A stretch of 64,000 nucleotides of DNA. It comes from Solidesulfovibrio magneticus RS-1. GTDB taxonomy: Bacteria > Desulfobacterota > Desulfovibrionia > Desulfovibrionales > Desulfovibrionaceae. Below, piece after piece: positions 8,892 through 18,490 of the stretch. The notes under the pieces were generated by a model. It ran no database searches. It was given only the letters and a program-made list of their open reading frames with translations, and was not told the DNA's origin. The DNA lies in assembly GCF_000010665.1 (NCBI RefSeq), contig NC_012796.1, positions 1,550,001 through 1,614,000 of the forward strand. The letters run 5' to 3'. The position numbers and the translations under genes are program-made. Numbering within the stretch: the stretch's first letter is position 1; every line of letters starts with the position of its first letter.

Positions 8892-10067
8892 TTACTTGAC
8901 CAGCCCCACGCTGTAGAGGGACACGGATGCCGTGTCGCAGGCCCCTGTCGTACGCTTCGGCTCGACGGCCATGCCGCGCATGAAACGGCCGACCACTTCA
9001 CCCTTGGCGTTGGTGTTTTCGATGAAAACCGCCCCCAGTTGATAGACGTAGATGGAATTACGGCCGGAGTTCTGCGGCCGGGAAGGGTCATAGAACGGAA
9101 TGAGCGCGACCCGGGGACTCTTCATGGGATCGGCGTAGGCGCTGCCGGTGATGGAATTGGTGGCGCTGTCCCAGGATGCGCCCGGGTCCGTGGCGATCAG
9201 GTCGGCTAGCCCTTGGTTGGTGGGGCCGACCATGTTGCCGGGTTCGATGACCAGCTCGTCGCCCTCGCGGACCACGGTGTTGTTGGAGGCGGTGCAGCCG
9301 GCGATGTTAAGGCGATAGACGGCGGCGCCGGATTCGGGGTTACCGGTGTTGGCCGGAGGATAGTCCACGGCCTGGAAGTGGCCGGGAACCACGGTGTCGT
9401 GGCTGTCGCTGAGCTTGAGCACGATGGGTGTGCCAAGGTCGCCGGCATCGTAGCCAAGGACGTTGACCGAGGACAACTCGCAACTGCTGCCGGGATCGAA
9501 TGCGTCGTTGTTCTTAAACTTCTTGTTCGTATCGCAGCTGTCGTCCCAGGTGAATTTGGCCGGCGGCGAGAAGGGCTTGAGGCACTTGGTCTGGTCCGAG
9601 CAGAAAAGCGAGGCGCTGGCCGTGGCGGTCAGATCCTGGGTGTTCCAGCCGAGCACGGGGCCAAGGAACATGTCCACGGGGTTGCCGCGCTGGGCGGTGC
9701 GTCCGGCGGTCACCCGGACGGTGTCCGGGGTGGCTCCGGCGGCCGGGGTTTCGCCCTTGAGCAGTTCCACGTCGCCGGTGGTCACGGCGCTGGCGACCGT
9801 GTCCTGCTCACCCAGGTTGCGCTGACCGAAATCCACGGCCGTGGCGCGGACCGCGTCGAAATCGTCGCCGTTGCGCAACAGATCGGCCGCGCCGGCCAGG
9901 GCGGCGGCATCGGCCGCCGTCTGCAATTGGCTGCGTTTATATTGTAAAAAGCCGTAGTCCACGGCCAGGGTGGCCAGACCGGCCAGAACGATCATGATCA
10001 GAGCGGAGAAGACCACAACAGAACCGCTCTCGGCCAGGCGCGCGGCAGGAACTTGATGGTCGGGCAT
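8892..10067 (-). CDS. TadG-like pilus/secretion protein (Flp pilus family)
   Basis: 391 residues. It begins with a prepilin-like hydrophobic segment (SGSVVVFSALIMIVLAGLATLAVDYGFLQYKRSQLQTAADAAALAG shown in part), the hallmark of TadG-like proteins: a transmembrane helix followed by the QTAADAAALAG heptad region. The C-terminal three-quarters is a long extracytoplasmic part with cysteines, probably disulfide-bonded. It follows the two TadE-like genes by 10 bases. No tad secretion ATPase or prepilin peptidase is near, so this set either works with a distant tad locus or has another envelope role. Confidence 0.75.
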   Translation of the reverse strand: MPDHQVPAARLAESGSVVVFSALIMIVLAGLATLAVDYGFLQYKRSQLQTAADAAALAGAADLLRNGDDFDAVRATAVDFGQRNLGEQDTVASAVTTGDVELLKGETPAAGATPDTVRVTAGRTAQRGNPVDMFLGPVLGWNTQDLTATASASLFCSDQTKCLKPFSPPAKFTWDDSCDTNKKFKNNDAFDPGSSCELSSVNVLGYDAGDLGTPIVLKLSDSHDTVVPGHFQAVDYPPANTGNPESGAAVYRLNIAGCTASNNTVVREGDELVIEPGNMVGPTNQGLADLIATDPGASWDSATNSITGSAYADPMKSPRVALIPFYDPSRPQNSGRNSIYVYQLGAVFIENTNAKGEVVGRFMRGMAVEPKRTTGACDTASVSLYSVGLVK

Positions 10068-10077
10068 GACGGCCCCC

Positions 10078-10479
10078 TTAGAATTGTTGGGCCGTGGCCG
10101 TGGCCACGACCTGGGTCATGTTGGGGCTGATGCCTTGCCAGGGGATGATGACCATGGCCGAGGTGTCGTAACGCACCGTGACCATGACCGGCTCGCCGGC
10201 AACCCGGGACCCGGCCGTGGCGATATGGGCCAGGCTGGTGTCGTAGCCGGCGTTTTGGATGTAGGCGTCCACGGCCGTGGGAATGTCCTGATTCCTGGCT
10301 GCCGCCACCACGCCTTCCCTGGCGGCTCTTGTGACCACGCTCTGAGCATGCAGGATCTGGCCGAAATCGACGATGCCGATCAGCAGCGGCATGAAGAACA
10401 AGACGAGCATCAAGGCGAATTCCACACTGATCGAACCGTCTTGCCGGTCGATCCGGGCACTGGGTTGCGGCGTGTTCAT
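10078..10479 (-). CDS. TadE-like pseudopilin
   Basis: 133 residues. The start of the protein has GSISVEFALMLVLFFMPLLIGIVDFGQIL, a TadE signature with glutamate at position 5 of the hydrophobic run, the residue that follows the prepilin peptidase site. The remainder is extracytoplasmic. Its start overlaps the end of the second TadE-like gene by four bases (ATGA), which indicates translational coupling in a TadE-TadE-TadG operon. Confidence 0.75.
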   Translation of the reverse strand: MNTPQPSARIDRQDGSISVEFALMLVLFFMPLLIGIVDFGQILHAQSVVTRAAREGVVAAARNQDIPTAVDAYIQNAGYDTSLAHIATAGSRVAGEPVMVTVRYDTSAMVIIPWQGISPNMTQVVATATAQQF

Positions 10480-10889
10480 GGTTCCACCACCATTGTCGCG
10501 GCAGCGTTGATGTTTTGGGGAAACAGCGACATTCCCAGGAATTGGGGCAAAATGAGCGGGCTGAAGGGGAGGCTGGCCGTCACGGTCACCGGCTGGCCGG
10601 CGCTGCGCTGGGACGGGGTCACGCTGACGTTGGGTGTTTGTCCATCGGCCTGATTGATGGGGTCGAGCAGGGCTTGGCTGATCGCGGCGGCGATCATGGC
10701 GTCGGTGGTTCCGGGCAGGACGGCCAGACGCGTCGCGTCGGCCACGGCGGCCGTGACCGTGGAGCGGAGGAAGAAAAACCGGCTGTAATCAATGATGGCG
10801 AAAACCACGGTCAGCAGCAGGGGCAAAATGAGCGCCATTTCCACGGCGCTGGCTCCGCGTTGGTCTGGAGATGAGGTGGGGACGGGCAT
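10476..10889 (-). CDS. TadE-like pseudopilin, first gene of operon
   Basis: 137 residues with GASAVEMALILPLLLTVVFAIIDYSRFFF near the N-terminus: the TadE pattern of a short basic leader, glycine, the conserved glutamate and one transmembrane helix. It is the promoter-proximal gene of the four-gene minus-strand set. Two TadE paralogues in tandem are usual in tad loci, where they act as minor pseudopilins in Flp pilus or adherence-factor assembly at the inner membrane. Confidence 0.75.
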   Translation of the reverse strand: MPVPTSSPDQRGASAVEMALILPLLLTVVFAIIDYSRFFFLRSTVTAAVADATRLAVLPGTTDAMIAAAISQALLDPINQADGQTPNVSVTPSQRSAGQPVTVTASLPFSPLILPQFLGMSLFPQNINAAATMVVEP

Positions 10890-11072
10890 GGGCGTTCCTG
10901 GTGTTTGGATGGCAGGCGGGGGCCGGCCTTCTGTCCAGTTCCCAAGTAACGCTAAGGAGGGAGAGGGTCGATGGGATTGATTCCGCAGGCCATGGGGGAA
11001 AACCCCTATGCCGTCGTCTGCTCGGGCGGCCGGGGCCTAGGATACGAACGGGGCATTCCCCTTTTTGACGAC

Positions 11073-11729
11073 TTAATCGATCAACCCGAGCTTTGTGGCG
11101 TAACGGACCAACTCCACGGAATTCTGCATGCCAAGCTTGCGCATGAGGCTGCCCCGGTGATGCTCGGCGGTCTTGACGCTGATCTCCAGGGCTGCGGCCA
11201 CTTCCTTGTTGGAAAGGCCCTCCACCACCAGCCGCATCACTTCGCGCTCGCGGGGGGTCAGCGAGTCGTAGGCCGAATGGGATTCCTCCTCGGCCCGGGG
11301 AGTTTTGGCCAAAAGCGAGCGGGAGATTTCCACGGACAAGGTTGGATCGAGCCAGGGCTGGCCGGCGGCCACGGCGCGCAGGCCCGACAGCAGGTTGTCG
11401 GTGGCGGCGTCCTTGGTCAGATAGCCCAGGGCTCCGACTTTCAGGGCCTCGGCCACGTAATCCACCTTGGCGTGCATGCTCACCATGAGGATGCCAAGGC
11501 TCGGGAGCATCTGGCGGAGCTCCCGGGCGAGTTGGATGCCGGAACGATCGGGCAGGGAGATGTCCAACACGGCCAGGTCGGGGCGGCAGTCCTTGGCCGT
11601 GCGCAGGGCCTCGGCGTAACTGCCGGCTTCGCCGGCTACGGCATAAGATGGGTCCCGGCGCAGGATGGCCTTGAGGCCTTCACGAAACAGCGGATGGTCG
11701 TCAACGATGAGCAGGCGTTTGCTGGGCAT
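11073..11729 (-). CDS. NarL/FixJ-type response regulator
   Basis: 218 residues. The N-terminal receiver has the acidic pair in LLIVDDH and the phospho-acceptor Asp56 in AVLDISLPD; the C-terminus is a LuxR-type helix-turn-helix with LTPREREVMRLVVEGLSNKEVA. The gene overlaps the 3' end of the kinase gene by 29 bases, so the two form a cotranscribed and translationally coupled pair. The regulated genes are not evident; the nearby Tad-like operon runs in the same direction just downstream and is a candidate. Confidence 0.9.
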   Translation of the reverse strand: MPSKRLLIVDDHPLFREGLKAILRRDPSYAVAGEAGSYAEALRTAKDCRPDLAVLDISLPDRSGIQLARELRQMLPSLGILMVSMHAKVDYVAEALKVGALGYLTKDAATDNLLSGLRAVAAGQPWLDPTLSVEISRSLLAKTPRAEEESHSAYDSLTPREREVMRLVVEGLSNKEVAAALEISVKTAEHHRGSLMRKLGMQNSVELVRYATKLGLID

Positions 11730-13815
11730 GGCTCACTTCTCCGGCGTAAGGGACTTCCGCCACCACGGTCGTGCCGTGTCCCGGGGACGAAATGACGCGC
11801 AGGCTGCCGCCAAAAAGCCCGGCGCGCTCCCGCATGTTGATCAACCCCATACAGGGCCGGCTGGCCTCGCCCGGGCAGTCACCATGTTCCCGGACGGCGT
11901 CGAAGCCCCGGCCGTCGTCGCGAATCCGCAGGATCAGCTTGGGATAGGACTCGATCAGGCGCATCTCGACGCGGCTGGCCCCGGCGTGTTTGCGGACGTT
12001 GGCCAAGGCTTCCTGGGCGATGCGAAAGAGGTTTATGGCCACATCGGCATCGACGTCCAGTCCCTCCAGGCCAACCCCGGCATAGGAGACGGCCAGCCCC
12101 GAGGCCTGGCCCATTTCCTGGCTCAGTCGCCGCAGGGCCTGGTCAAGGCCCAGGTGCTCCAGGTTGGGCGGCCGCAGGCCGTAGGCCAGTTCGCGCACCG
12201 AGGCGATGGTGCGGGCCAAAAGCCCGGAGGCGGCTTCCAGGCGTTGGCGCAGGGCCGCGTCGACGTCGGCCAGGCCGTCGAGAAGGGTTTCATAGGCGAT
12301 CTTGAGCGAGGACAGGTCCTGGGCCACGTTGTCGTGCAGATCCCGGGCGATGCTCGCCCTCTCCGATTCCTGGGCCTGCATGAGCCGGCCTGACAGAGCC
12401 CGGATGCTTTCGGCGGCCTGCTTGAGTTCGGTGATGTCCACCGCCGTGGCCACTAGTCGGGACGGCGAGCCGTCCGCCCCAGGCACGAACTGGCCCCGGC
12501 ACAAAAAGCACAGAACGCCGCCCTGGGCAGCCACGACGCGCAGTTCCCGCTCAAAAGTCGGCTTGTCGAACAGGTGCTGCCCTGGGCGCACGAGGCTGTC
12601 CCGGTCCTCGGGGGCAAGCCGGTCCAGCCACAAGGCCAGCGCCTCAGGCTGTCCCGGGCTGTCATAGCCGAGCAGGCCGGCGATGACCGGATCGACCACA
12701 ATCAGCCCCGCATCGGGCTGGAGTTCCCACACTCCAACCTTGGCTGCCCGTGTCGCCATCACATAGTGGGCTCGGGCGGCGTCAAGTTCGTCCAGCATGA
12801 GGTTGACGGCCCGGGAAAGAGCCGAGACCTCGTCGTTGCCGGCAAGGGGCGTGACCCGCTTACGGCTGCCCTGGCCCAGTTGGGCGATCTCCTGGCCCAG
12901 GCCCGTCACCCGCGACAGGATGAAGCGCTCCACGAAATAGAGCATGGCCAGACCGAACATGATGCCGATGGTCGTGAGGCTGCCGACCATGGCCCGTTCG
13001 AGCAAACGTCCTTGCTGGTGGATACTGCGGGGCATGCTGACTGCCAGAACCAGGGCCGGTCCTCTCGCGATGTCGCGCAGCAGGGCATAGCCGCTCACCG
13101 TGGTGGCATCGGGAGTCCGGATGGCGTAGCCGCCGTCCGGGTCGGCGGCGAGGGCGTCGGTCAGGCCGGGAGGCAGCTCCTGGCTGGTGAGGGGAAGCAG
13201 CTTCACATCCAGGAGTGTCAGCTCCGCAATGGCGGCAACCTTGGCGACGTCAAGCATCTGGGCCATGATGAGGGTTCCGGCCGCGGGCCCTTGTCGGGCG
13301 CTGGTCAGCACGGTCTGGGCCACGATGAGGCAGGGTTGTCCCTCGTAAAAGGCGAGTCCGGATTTGCGTCCCTCAAAGGCGTCGAGACGCAGCAGCCCGG
13401 GCGCGGCTTCCGTCATGGCCGACACCGGTTTTGCGGCGTCAAACAACACGCCTTCGGTGGCGTCGTACTGTCTGGCTGCCTGCAGCCGGCCGGACGCGTC
13501 ATAAAGGGCCAGCACGTCGAGACGCAATTCGCCGAAGCTTTGAGCCGTGAGGTTGGCCTCCACATAGGCGTCGTCCCCGGTCTGGAGGTAGTGGTAGGTG
13601 TCGTCCCACAGTCCCCAATCCGCCGCCATGCCTTCCAGGTTTTTGAGGTCGCGGTTGAGGGCGTTTTGGACCCGACGGAGATTCTCCGTCACGGCCTGAC
13701 GTTCCAGGCCGTCGAAGCCGCTCTGGATATTGCCCCGAAACATGGCGTAGAGCAGGAGCAGCAGGCCGAAAAAGACGGCGCAGACGATGACAGCGGCGGT
13801 TTTGCGAAGGCTCAT
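11701..13815 (-). CDS. Membrane sensor histidine kinase (CHASE4-HAMP-PAS-HisKA_3)
   Basis: 704 residues. An N-terminal transmembrane helix (VIVCAVFFGLLLLLYAMF) is followed by a periplasmic domain with the CHASE4 hallmark GMAADWGLWDDTYHYLQTG near residues 60-80. A second helix (about 270-295) leads into a HAMP linker and a PAS domain (about 345-470). The dimerisation domain has the phospho-accepting histidine in RASIARDLHDNVAQ, typical of HisKA_3 kinases that pair with NarL-type regulators, and the HATPase domain ends with DDGRGFD and GLINMRERA. The ligand of the CHASE4 domain is unknown. The cognate regulator overlaps its 3' end. Confidence 0.9.
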   Translation of the reverse strand: MSLRKTAAVIVCAVFFGLLLLLYAMFRGNIQSGFDGLERQAVTENLRRVQNALNRDLKNLEGMAADWGLWDDTYHYLQTGDDAYVEANLTAQSFGELRLDVLALYDASGRLQAARQYDATEGVLFDAAKPVSAMTEAAPGLLRLDAFEGRKSGLAFYEGQPCLIVAQTVLTSARQGPAAGTLIMAQMLDVAKVAAIAELTLLDVKLLPLTSQELPPGLTDALAADPDGGYAIRTPDATTVSGYALLRDIARGPALVLAVSMPRSIHQQGRLLERAMVGSLTTIGIMFGLAMLYFVERFILSRVTGLGQEIAQLGQGSRKRVTPLAGNDEVSALSRAVNLMLDELDAARAHYVMATRAAKVGVWELQPDAGLIVVDPVIAGLLGYDSPGQPEALALWLDRLAPEDRDSLVRPGQHLFDKPTFERELRVVAAQGGVLCFLCRGQFVPGADGSPSRLVATAVDITELKQAAESIRALSGRLMQAQESERASIARDLHDNVAQDLSSLKIAYETLLDGLADVDAALRQRLEAASGLLARTIASVRELAYGLRPPNLEHLGLDQALRRLSQEMGQASGLAVSYAGVGLEGLDVDADVAINLFRIAQEALANVRKHAGASRVEMRLIESYPKLILRIRDDGRGFDAVREHGDCPGEASRPCMGLINMRERAGLFGGSLRVISSPGHGTTVVAEVPYAGEVSHAQQTPAHR

Positions 13816-13998
13816 GACGACAAAACAGGCAAGGACGGTTTGACCTGACCCCCTCAGACGTTCTGCAAACAGCCTGTTCCCCCCAGTTTGCTGGTAGCCG
13901 GAGAGGGAGCAAAAGGCAAGAGCGGGCTTGCGCCGGGAAGTTTCAGAGGTGACCCTTTGTCGGATAAGTATGTGCGGCCTTGGGCTTGGCCTCTCGAT

Positions 13999-14241
13999 CT
14001 ATCTGGTGGCCTCTTGGATGATCTTCATGGCCTTTGCCTTGCGCGACTCCAGGATGAGCAGGAAAACATCTGAGCCCTTTGGTCGCCGGTCCCACCATTC
14101 GGGATCGGCAAGGGCGAGAATCGAGTCGGCGACGGCGTCCCTTTTTTCGCGTGGCACGGCCCGAAGGCGGGTCATGCACAGCTCTTTTGCCTCGGCCATC
14201 TTGTCCGCCAGGGTTGCCCGCTTCGCATCGCCAATTTTCAT
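13999..14241 (-). CDS. Small hypothetical protein (80 aa)
   Basis: I do not recognise this protein. It is lysine/arginine- and alanine-rich with helical periodicity and no signal peptide. AAAGGA six bases before the ATG supports it as a real gene. It lies alone between the kinase gene and a long region without genes, at the edge where base composition begins to change. Confidence 0.5.
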   Translation of the reverse strand: MKIGDAKRATLADKMAEAKELCMTRLRAVPREKRDAVADSILALADPEWWDRRPKGSDVFLLILESRKAKAMKIIQEATR

Positions 14242-14950
14242 GCAATTCCTTTTAAGTCTATCTTGTTGCGAACATCTTTAGACATTTCCACGCTGTGACA
14301 TTTCGCCTTCCTTGTAGCCGTCGAAGTCGAAGCGGCCGGCCACGCTGCCGGCGTCATGGCGCTTGGTCATCAAGCCGAAGGCCGCCAAGCACCAAGAGAC
14401 GTCCCTTCCTGGCGGGCAGGAACAGCAACCTCTCGCCAGGCGGCCTACAGAATACCCGCAGGGAACTGGCTGGCCTCAATTCCTGGCTTGAGCCGGGAGA
14501 ATTCCACCCCACAAGCGAACCTATTCCCAGTACCGCTTGCCCAGGGTGCTGTCTATGGGGAGCGCCGAGGTCGGTAGCACCCGCACACTGCAGTCAGTCG
14601 GTCGGCCTGGGAAAAGTGCTATGGGTGGGGCTGGCGTCGATCCTGGGGAGGATATTGGGGTGGTGGGCCTCGGCAGGCAACGCAAAACCTGTCTTGTCAA
14701 TAGAATAACTGGTTTTTGCACTTTAACAAGGCTTTCCCATCTTTGAAGTCTCCAGCTCTCTCAAGGAATACGTTACCAATGCTTGGCTTGCTTGCCTCGC
14801 TGAGAATTGGCATCAATAAATAATTTGAACCAAAATCTACGTCTACAACTCCACCTCAGAAGACTAAACACGCGATATGTAAAATGCATTAAAATTATCC
14901 GCCATATCGACCAATTCAATCAACGGTTGAAGGACTAGAATAAAAGGATC
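14242..14950. other. Gene-poor boundary of the AT-rich island
   Basis: About 700 bases with no supported gene. The left half is GC-rich; on the minus strand at roughly 14,285-14,410 it encodes a plausible protein tail (AFGLMTKRHDAGSVAGRF-DFDGYKEG) without a start, possibly a gene fragment. The right half (from about 14,700) becomes AT-rich and continues into the glycosyltransferase gene. This composition step looks like an insertion edge. Confidence 0.4.
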
Positions 14951-17215
14951 TTAATAAAAGAACATACCCTCTGCTGCCCAAACCTGCGCATCAGCCCCAT
15001 GCAATACAATGTCCAAAAGTATATTCTTTGAATTTTCTGGAAGCGGAATAAAAGAGACTTTTCCCCCAATGGGAGACCAGCCACTGCCTCCTCCGTAGAA
15101 ATTAGCTATTGTAGATCCATTTTGAATAATATTGATATGATTTTGTGGGGTTGACGACCGTGGGAAAAAACCAATATCCCGACCTGGGTTGGGCATGGCA
15201 ATTCGAATAACCCCCGCCTTTGCACTGTCGAGCGGTGAAAAAACTTCCAAACCATTTTCCATAGTCTTTTTTACATTATCTAAGGCAATAACCTCTTGAC
15301 TAATCGTAGATCCGCCAATCTTCGAAACAGGAAGCAGGCTGATATACTTTTCTTGGCATCCTAATTTATCATTTTCCCATGCTGAAAAATGAATATTATG
15401 CAAACCAATTACGGATACATCTGGGCCATAATATGTTAATGGCTTGGCTACAGGTTCAATAACAATTTTAAATCTCAGCTTTTCAAATGGAATATTCGAA
15501 ATGAATTTGCAGGCAAAACCACTATCGACATCAGGACCGACACTAGTTTTCAGCGGGACAAAGGGGCCATCATTCTCTGCGATGTACACCTTGATTATGC
15601 CACCAGGCATCTGGTTGACATAATCAAAAGCAAAAACTATTGAATCAAAACGGACACCTTTGCCAGGAACAACAATATATTCCTGGACACCTTTGACATC
15701 AAAAGAGACTGGTACAGCCCTCCCCTCGCTGGTAGCATCCAATGTCAGGCCTTCAGAAGAATAAGCATACTGAAAAATGGACCCGTCTGAAGCATGCACA
15801 TCTAGAAAATATGGGGAACCCTGAACAGTTACATATGGATGACGAGGCAATGACACTTCATAAGAAGATATAGTGTCAGTAATCAGTACAGGATGCTGAG
15901 CCAATGCTGTTTTTATTATGGGCGAGTTTCTTTCTCTAGAGTCATATGTAGACACTACATTAATAACTGCCGCAGAATCCGAAGCAGTCAACTTGCCAAT
16001 CTCGCCGCAACAATCTTTCATTGCATTTCGAAAGTACCAGTTCAACGCCACTTTTGGCGCAGAATTAAGGACAACAACAATCTTATTATTTAATCCGTAT
16101 TCTCCAAGAGACGTGGCTACTTTTCTGTATGACATAGGTATAATATTTGGACCCAATTCGACGTTTTTGCCATACATTTTGTCACTATATACGAAAACAA
16201 CCAAAATCGCCAAAGAAGAAGCAATAAATTCCGGACTAAAGTCACGCAACAAATAAGAAAACCCTACAGAAGCAAAGATGCACAGTATAGGAATTATGAA
16301 AAACAAATGCCATGCATTAAAAAAAGGGCCGTACCTTACAGAAATCATCATAAGCACCGGCACCACCACAAACGTCAACAACAACAGCGATAGGGTGTTG
16401 TCGATCTTCATCGACATAAGACAGCCAAATATACAAAGACATGCAGCAACAATAATAAGAGCCCACTGTTCCATGAAAAAAACATACATATTGCTACAAA
16501 ACTTTTCCAAAAACCATCGAAACGTCGCCTGGATAACCATCGGATCTTTTGCTAAAAGCATTTTTACAATATAAAATAGTGACGGAATGAGGAATAGTGC
16601 ACTCGACAGAATGAACCACGCCAAAACTTTCCAGGACATCCTCCTCTGCATAAACAGATAAACCACTAGAAAAACACCTTGCGCACCTACAATAAAAAAC
16701 CCCTGATAATGAATAAAGCACATTATTCCATTTACAAATGATAATAAAACCAACCAAAATACTTTGTCACTTTTTATATAGTTTACAATAAAAAGCATGC
16801 AAATTATCTCAAAATCAACCATCAATGCGTATGGACGAGGAGTTCTTGATAATAATATATGATATGGAAAAACAGACAAGGCAACAGCAGCCAACAAAGC
16901 CATCCGTACGCCAAACATACGGCGGACCAAAAAAAACATCAAAACAACACCAACAATTCCTGCGAAGACCGAAATACTACGAAATGCAATTTCTGAATTT
17001 CCGAAAAGCGACGCGCCCTTTAATAAAAAATAAAAAAGCGGCGGATGGACCTCATGAAACAATGTCCATTGCAATATAGACTCAGCAGGGAACCCAGAAC
17101 TATTTATTGCAATTATTTCATCCCACCACAGCGACGAGTTGTCCAAATGATACACACGCAATGCCAGCGCAACAAATGTAATACACACTATCGAAAATCT
17201 ATTCTTTGAGCTCAT
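14951..17215 (-). CDS. GT39/ArnT-like membrane glycosyltransferase, AT-rich
   Basis: 754 residues. The N-terminal two-thirds is a polytopic membrane domain resembling the PMT_2/GT39 family, which transfers sugars from polyprenyl-phosphate donors on the outer face of the membrane. Early motifs fit: ALRVYHLDNSSLWWDE (a conserved acidic residue in the first loop) and HEVHPPLFYFLL. The C-terminal third (from about residue 400) is a soluble beta-rich extracytoplasmic domain. The gene is strikingly AT-rich compared with its neighbours and is flanked by a hairpin relic and an IS630 element, so it was probably acquired by transfer. The glycan or protein target is unknown. Confidence 0.75.
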   Translation of the reverse strand: MSSKNRFSIVCITFVALALRVYHLDNSSLWWDEIIAINSSGFPAESILQWTLFHEVHPPLFYFLLKGASLFGNSEIAFRSISVFAGIVGVVLMFFLVRRMFGVRMALLAAVALSVFPYHILLSRTPRPYALMVDFEIICMLFIVNYIKSDKVFWLVLLSFVNGIMCFIHYQGFFIVGAQGVFLVVYLFMQRRMSWKVLAWFILSSALFLIPSLFYIVKMLLAKDPMVIQATFRWFLEKFCSNMYVFFMEQWALIIVAACLCIFGCLMSMKIDNTLSLLLLTFVVVPVLMMISVRYGPFFNAWHLFFIIPILCIFASVGFSYLLRDFSPEFIASSLAILVVFVYSDKMYGKNVELGPNIIPMSYRKVATSLGEYGLNNKIVVVLNSAPKVALNWYFRNAMKDCCGEIGKLTASDSAAVINVVSTYDSRERNSPIIKTALAQHPVLITDTISSYEVSLPRHPYVTVQGSPYFLDVHASDGSIFQYAYSSEGLTLDATSEGRAVPVSFDVKGVQEYIVVPGKGVRFDSIVFAFDYVNQMPGGIIKVYIAENDGPFVPLKTSVGPDVDSGFACKFISNIPFEKLRFKIVIEPVAKPLTYYGPDVSVIGLHNIHFSAWENDKLGCQEKYISLLPVSKIGGSTISQEVIALDNVKKTMENGLEVFSPLDSAKAGVIRIAMPNPGRDIGFFPRSSTPQNHINIIQNGSTIANFYGGGSGWSPIGGKVSFIPLPENSKNILLDIVLHGADAQVWAAEGMFFY

Positions 17216-17271
17216 AAACCAATCTTCCTACAGATTTGAAAAATCTGAGCTAAACAATATCTTACTAAACA

Positions 17272-17293
17272 CCCACCAGCTGAAGCTGGTGGG
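17272..17293. repeat. Hairpin resembling an IS200/IS605 end
   Basis: CCCACCAGC, a TGAA loop and GCTGGTGGG form a perfect 9-bp stem followed by TTTAAG. It could act as a terminator, but the sequence style resembles the sub-terminal hairpins of IS200/IS605-family elements. No transposase of that family is adjacent. Confidence 0.4.
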
Positions 17294-17358
17294 TTTAAGA
17301 CCTGCGAACTGAAAGTCTAGCTGCATCGCGGCGATCCAAGTGATCTATTTGCGACTTA

Positions 17359-18477
17359 TTGCTCAGAGCGTAAAAAATTTAACTATGCGGCCTTGGCATA
17401 GGCAACGTATTTCCCTTCAAAATACTTCTTCACCTTGTGCGGACGACGCTGCCGACTGCGCAGAAAGCCTCTCAGCTTGCCCATTAGCTCTGGCTTGTCT
17501 TTGGCCTTTCCATCACGAAAATATTGCGCTTGATGTCCTGATTCGCAAGATCGTCAGGATTCAATTCCGGGCTGTAGGGCGGCAGAAAGAACAGCCTGAT
17601 TTTGTCCTCATGTTCGGCCAGCCACTCTTGGACCTTCTTTGCTTTGTGAACCGAATGCCGCTCCACAATCAGGAACACTTTTCGCCCTTCCAGCTGCTTC
17701 ACCATCCGAGTCAGGAATTCCAAGAAAATCTTCACGGTGAATCGACCATCGAACACCATGAAACTGAGGTCTCCTTGGTTGGTGATGGTGGTGATCGCGT
17801 TGTATCCAAAGCGTTTGCCGCAGCATTTGACGACTGGCGTCACACCCTTTTGACTCCAGGTGGTTCCTGCTTGATGATCCGAGCGGAGTCCGGTTTCGTC
17901 GCCCCACCAGATTTTGGCCTTTTCGGCCTTGGCCTGCTGCTGGATGGCGATGTATTTGTGCTCAAGCCAGTGCTTTACCTGGGCAGAATTCTGCTCCAGA
18001 GCGCGTTTTGCCGGTTTTTGAGGTGTCAGTCCCCAATCCTTGAGGTACCGGCTCACGGTCCAACGAGACAAACGGATTCCGAAACGCCGCTCAGTAAGAA
18101 ATCCAACCAGATCACGGGTCCAAAGCAAGCCTGGGAGGCGCAATTGCTCGGGATTCTTGCCCAGGACGGACTTTTTTATGGACTCCATCTGTTTTGATGT
18201 GAGTTTCCCACCCTTTGGTCGCCCCTTGGGCTTGCTTGTAAGGCCCTCTTCGCCGCCAAGCCGGTAGGCCTTGACCCACAGACACACTGAGGTACGCGAT
18301 GCTCTAAATACCTCTGCGGCCATGGTCTGGCTCATTCCTCCCTCGACGACAGCCTTCACGGCTTTGCGCCGAATGGCGTCCTGGGCCGAAGGAGTCAGTT
18401 TTCTTGCGTCACCGGAATCCATGCAAGAAATCTATCAAATGTCGCCTAAAATGTTAAATGTTTTATGCTCTGAGTAT
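17359..18477. mobile_element. IS630-family insertion sequence, 1.1 kb
   Basis: The element is bounded by imperfect inverted repeats. The left end reads CTCAGAGCGTAAAAAATTTA from 17,362; the right end, read on the minus strand from 18,474, is CTCAGAGCATAAAACATTTA. Just outside both ends is a TA dinucleotide (17,357-17,358 and 18,478-18,479), the target duplication expected for IS630/Tc1-mariner elements. The single transposase gene fills the interior on the minus strand. It sits between the AT-rich glycosyltransferase and a Mu-like phage relic. Confidence 0.85.
17383..18422 (-). pseudogene. IS630 transposase, frameshifted and with altered DDE residue
   Basis: The N-terminus has the helix-turn-helix region (MSQTMAAEVFRASRTSVCLWVKAYRLGG). 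The catalytic core shows WWGDETGL for the first aspartate and PYSPELNPDD for the final acidic residue. The second position reads VERHSVHKAK, with glutamate where the family has aspartate (LIVD-H). The open frame stops at 17,484 after IFVMERPKTSQS. A -1 shift at about 17,511-17,517 restores a normal ending (DGKAKDKPELMGKLRGF... YVAYAKAA) that stops at 17,383. A single-base deletion therefore truncates the enzyme, though a programmed shift cannot be excluded from sequence alone. Confidence 0.85.
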
Positions 18478-18490
18478 TAGGAGAGAATAA

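Noticed and set aside
11041-11072. GGGG-CATT-CCCC followed by TTTTT as a terminator
   Set aside because: It points in the plus direction between two minus-strand genes, and the stem has only four base pairs.
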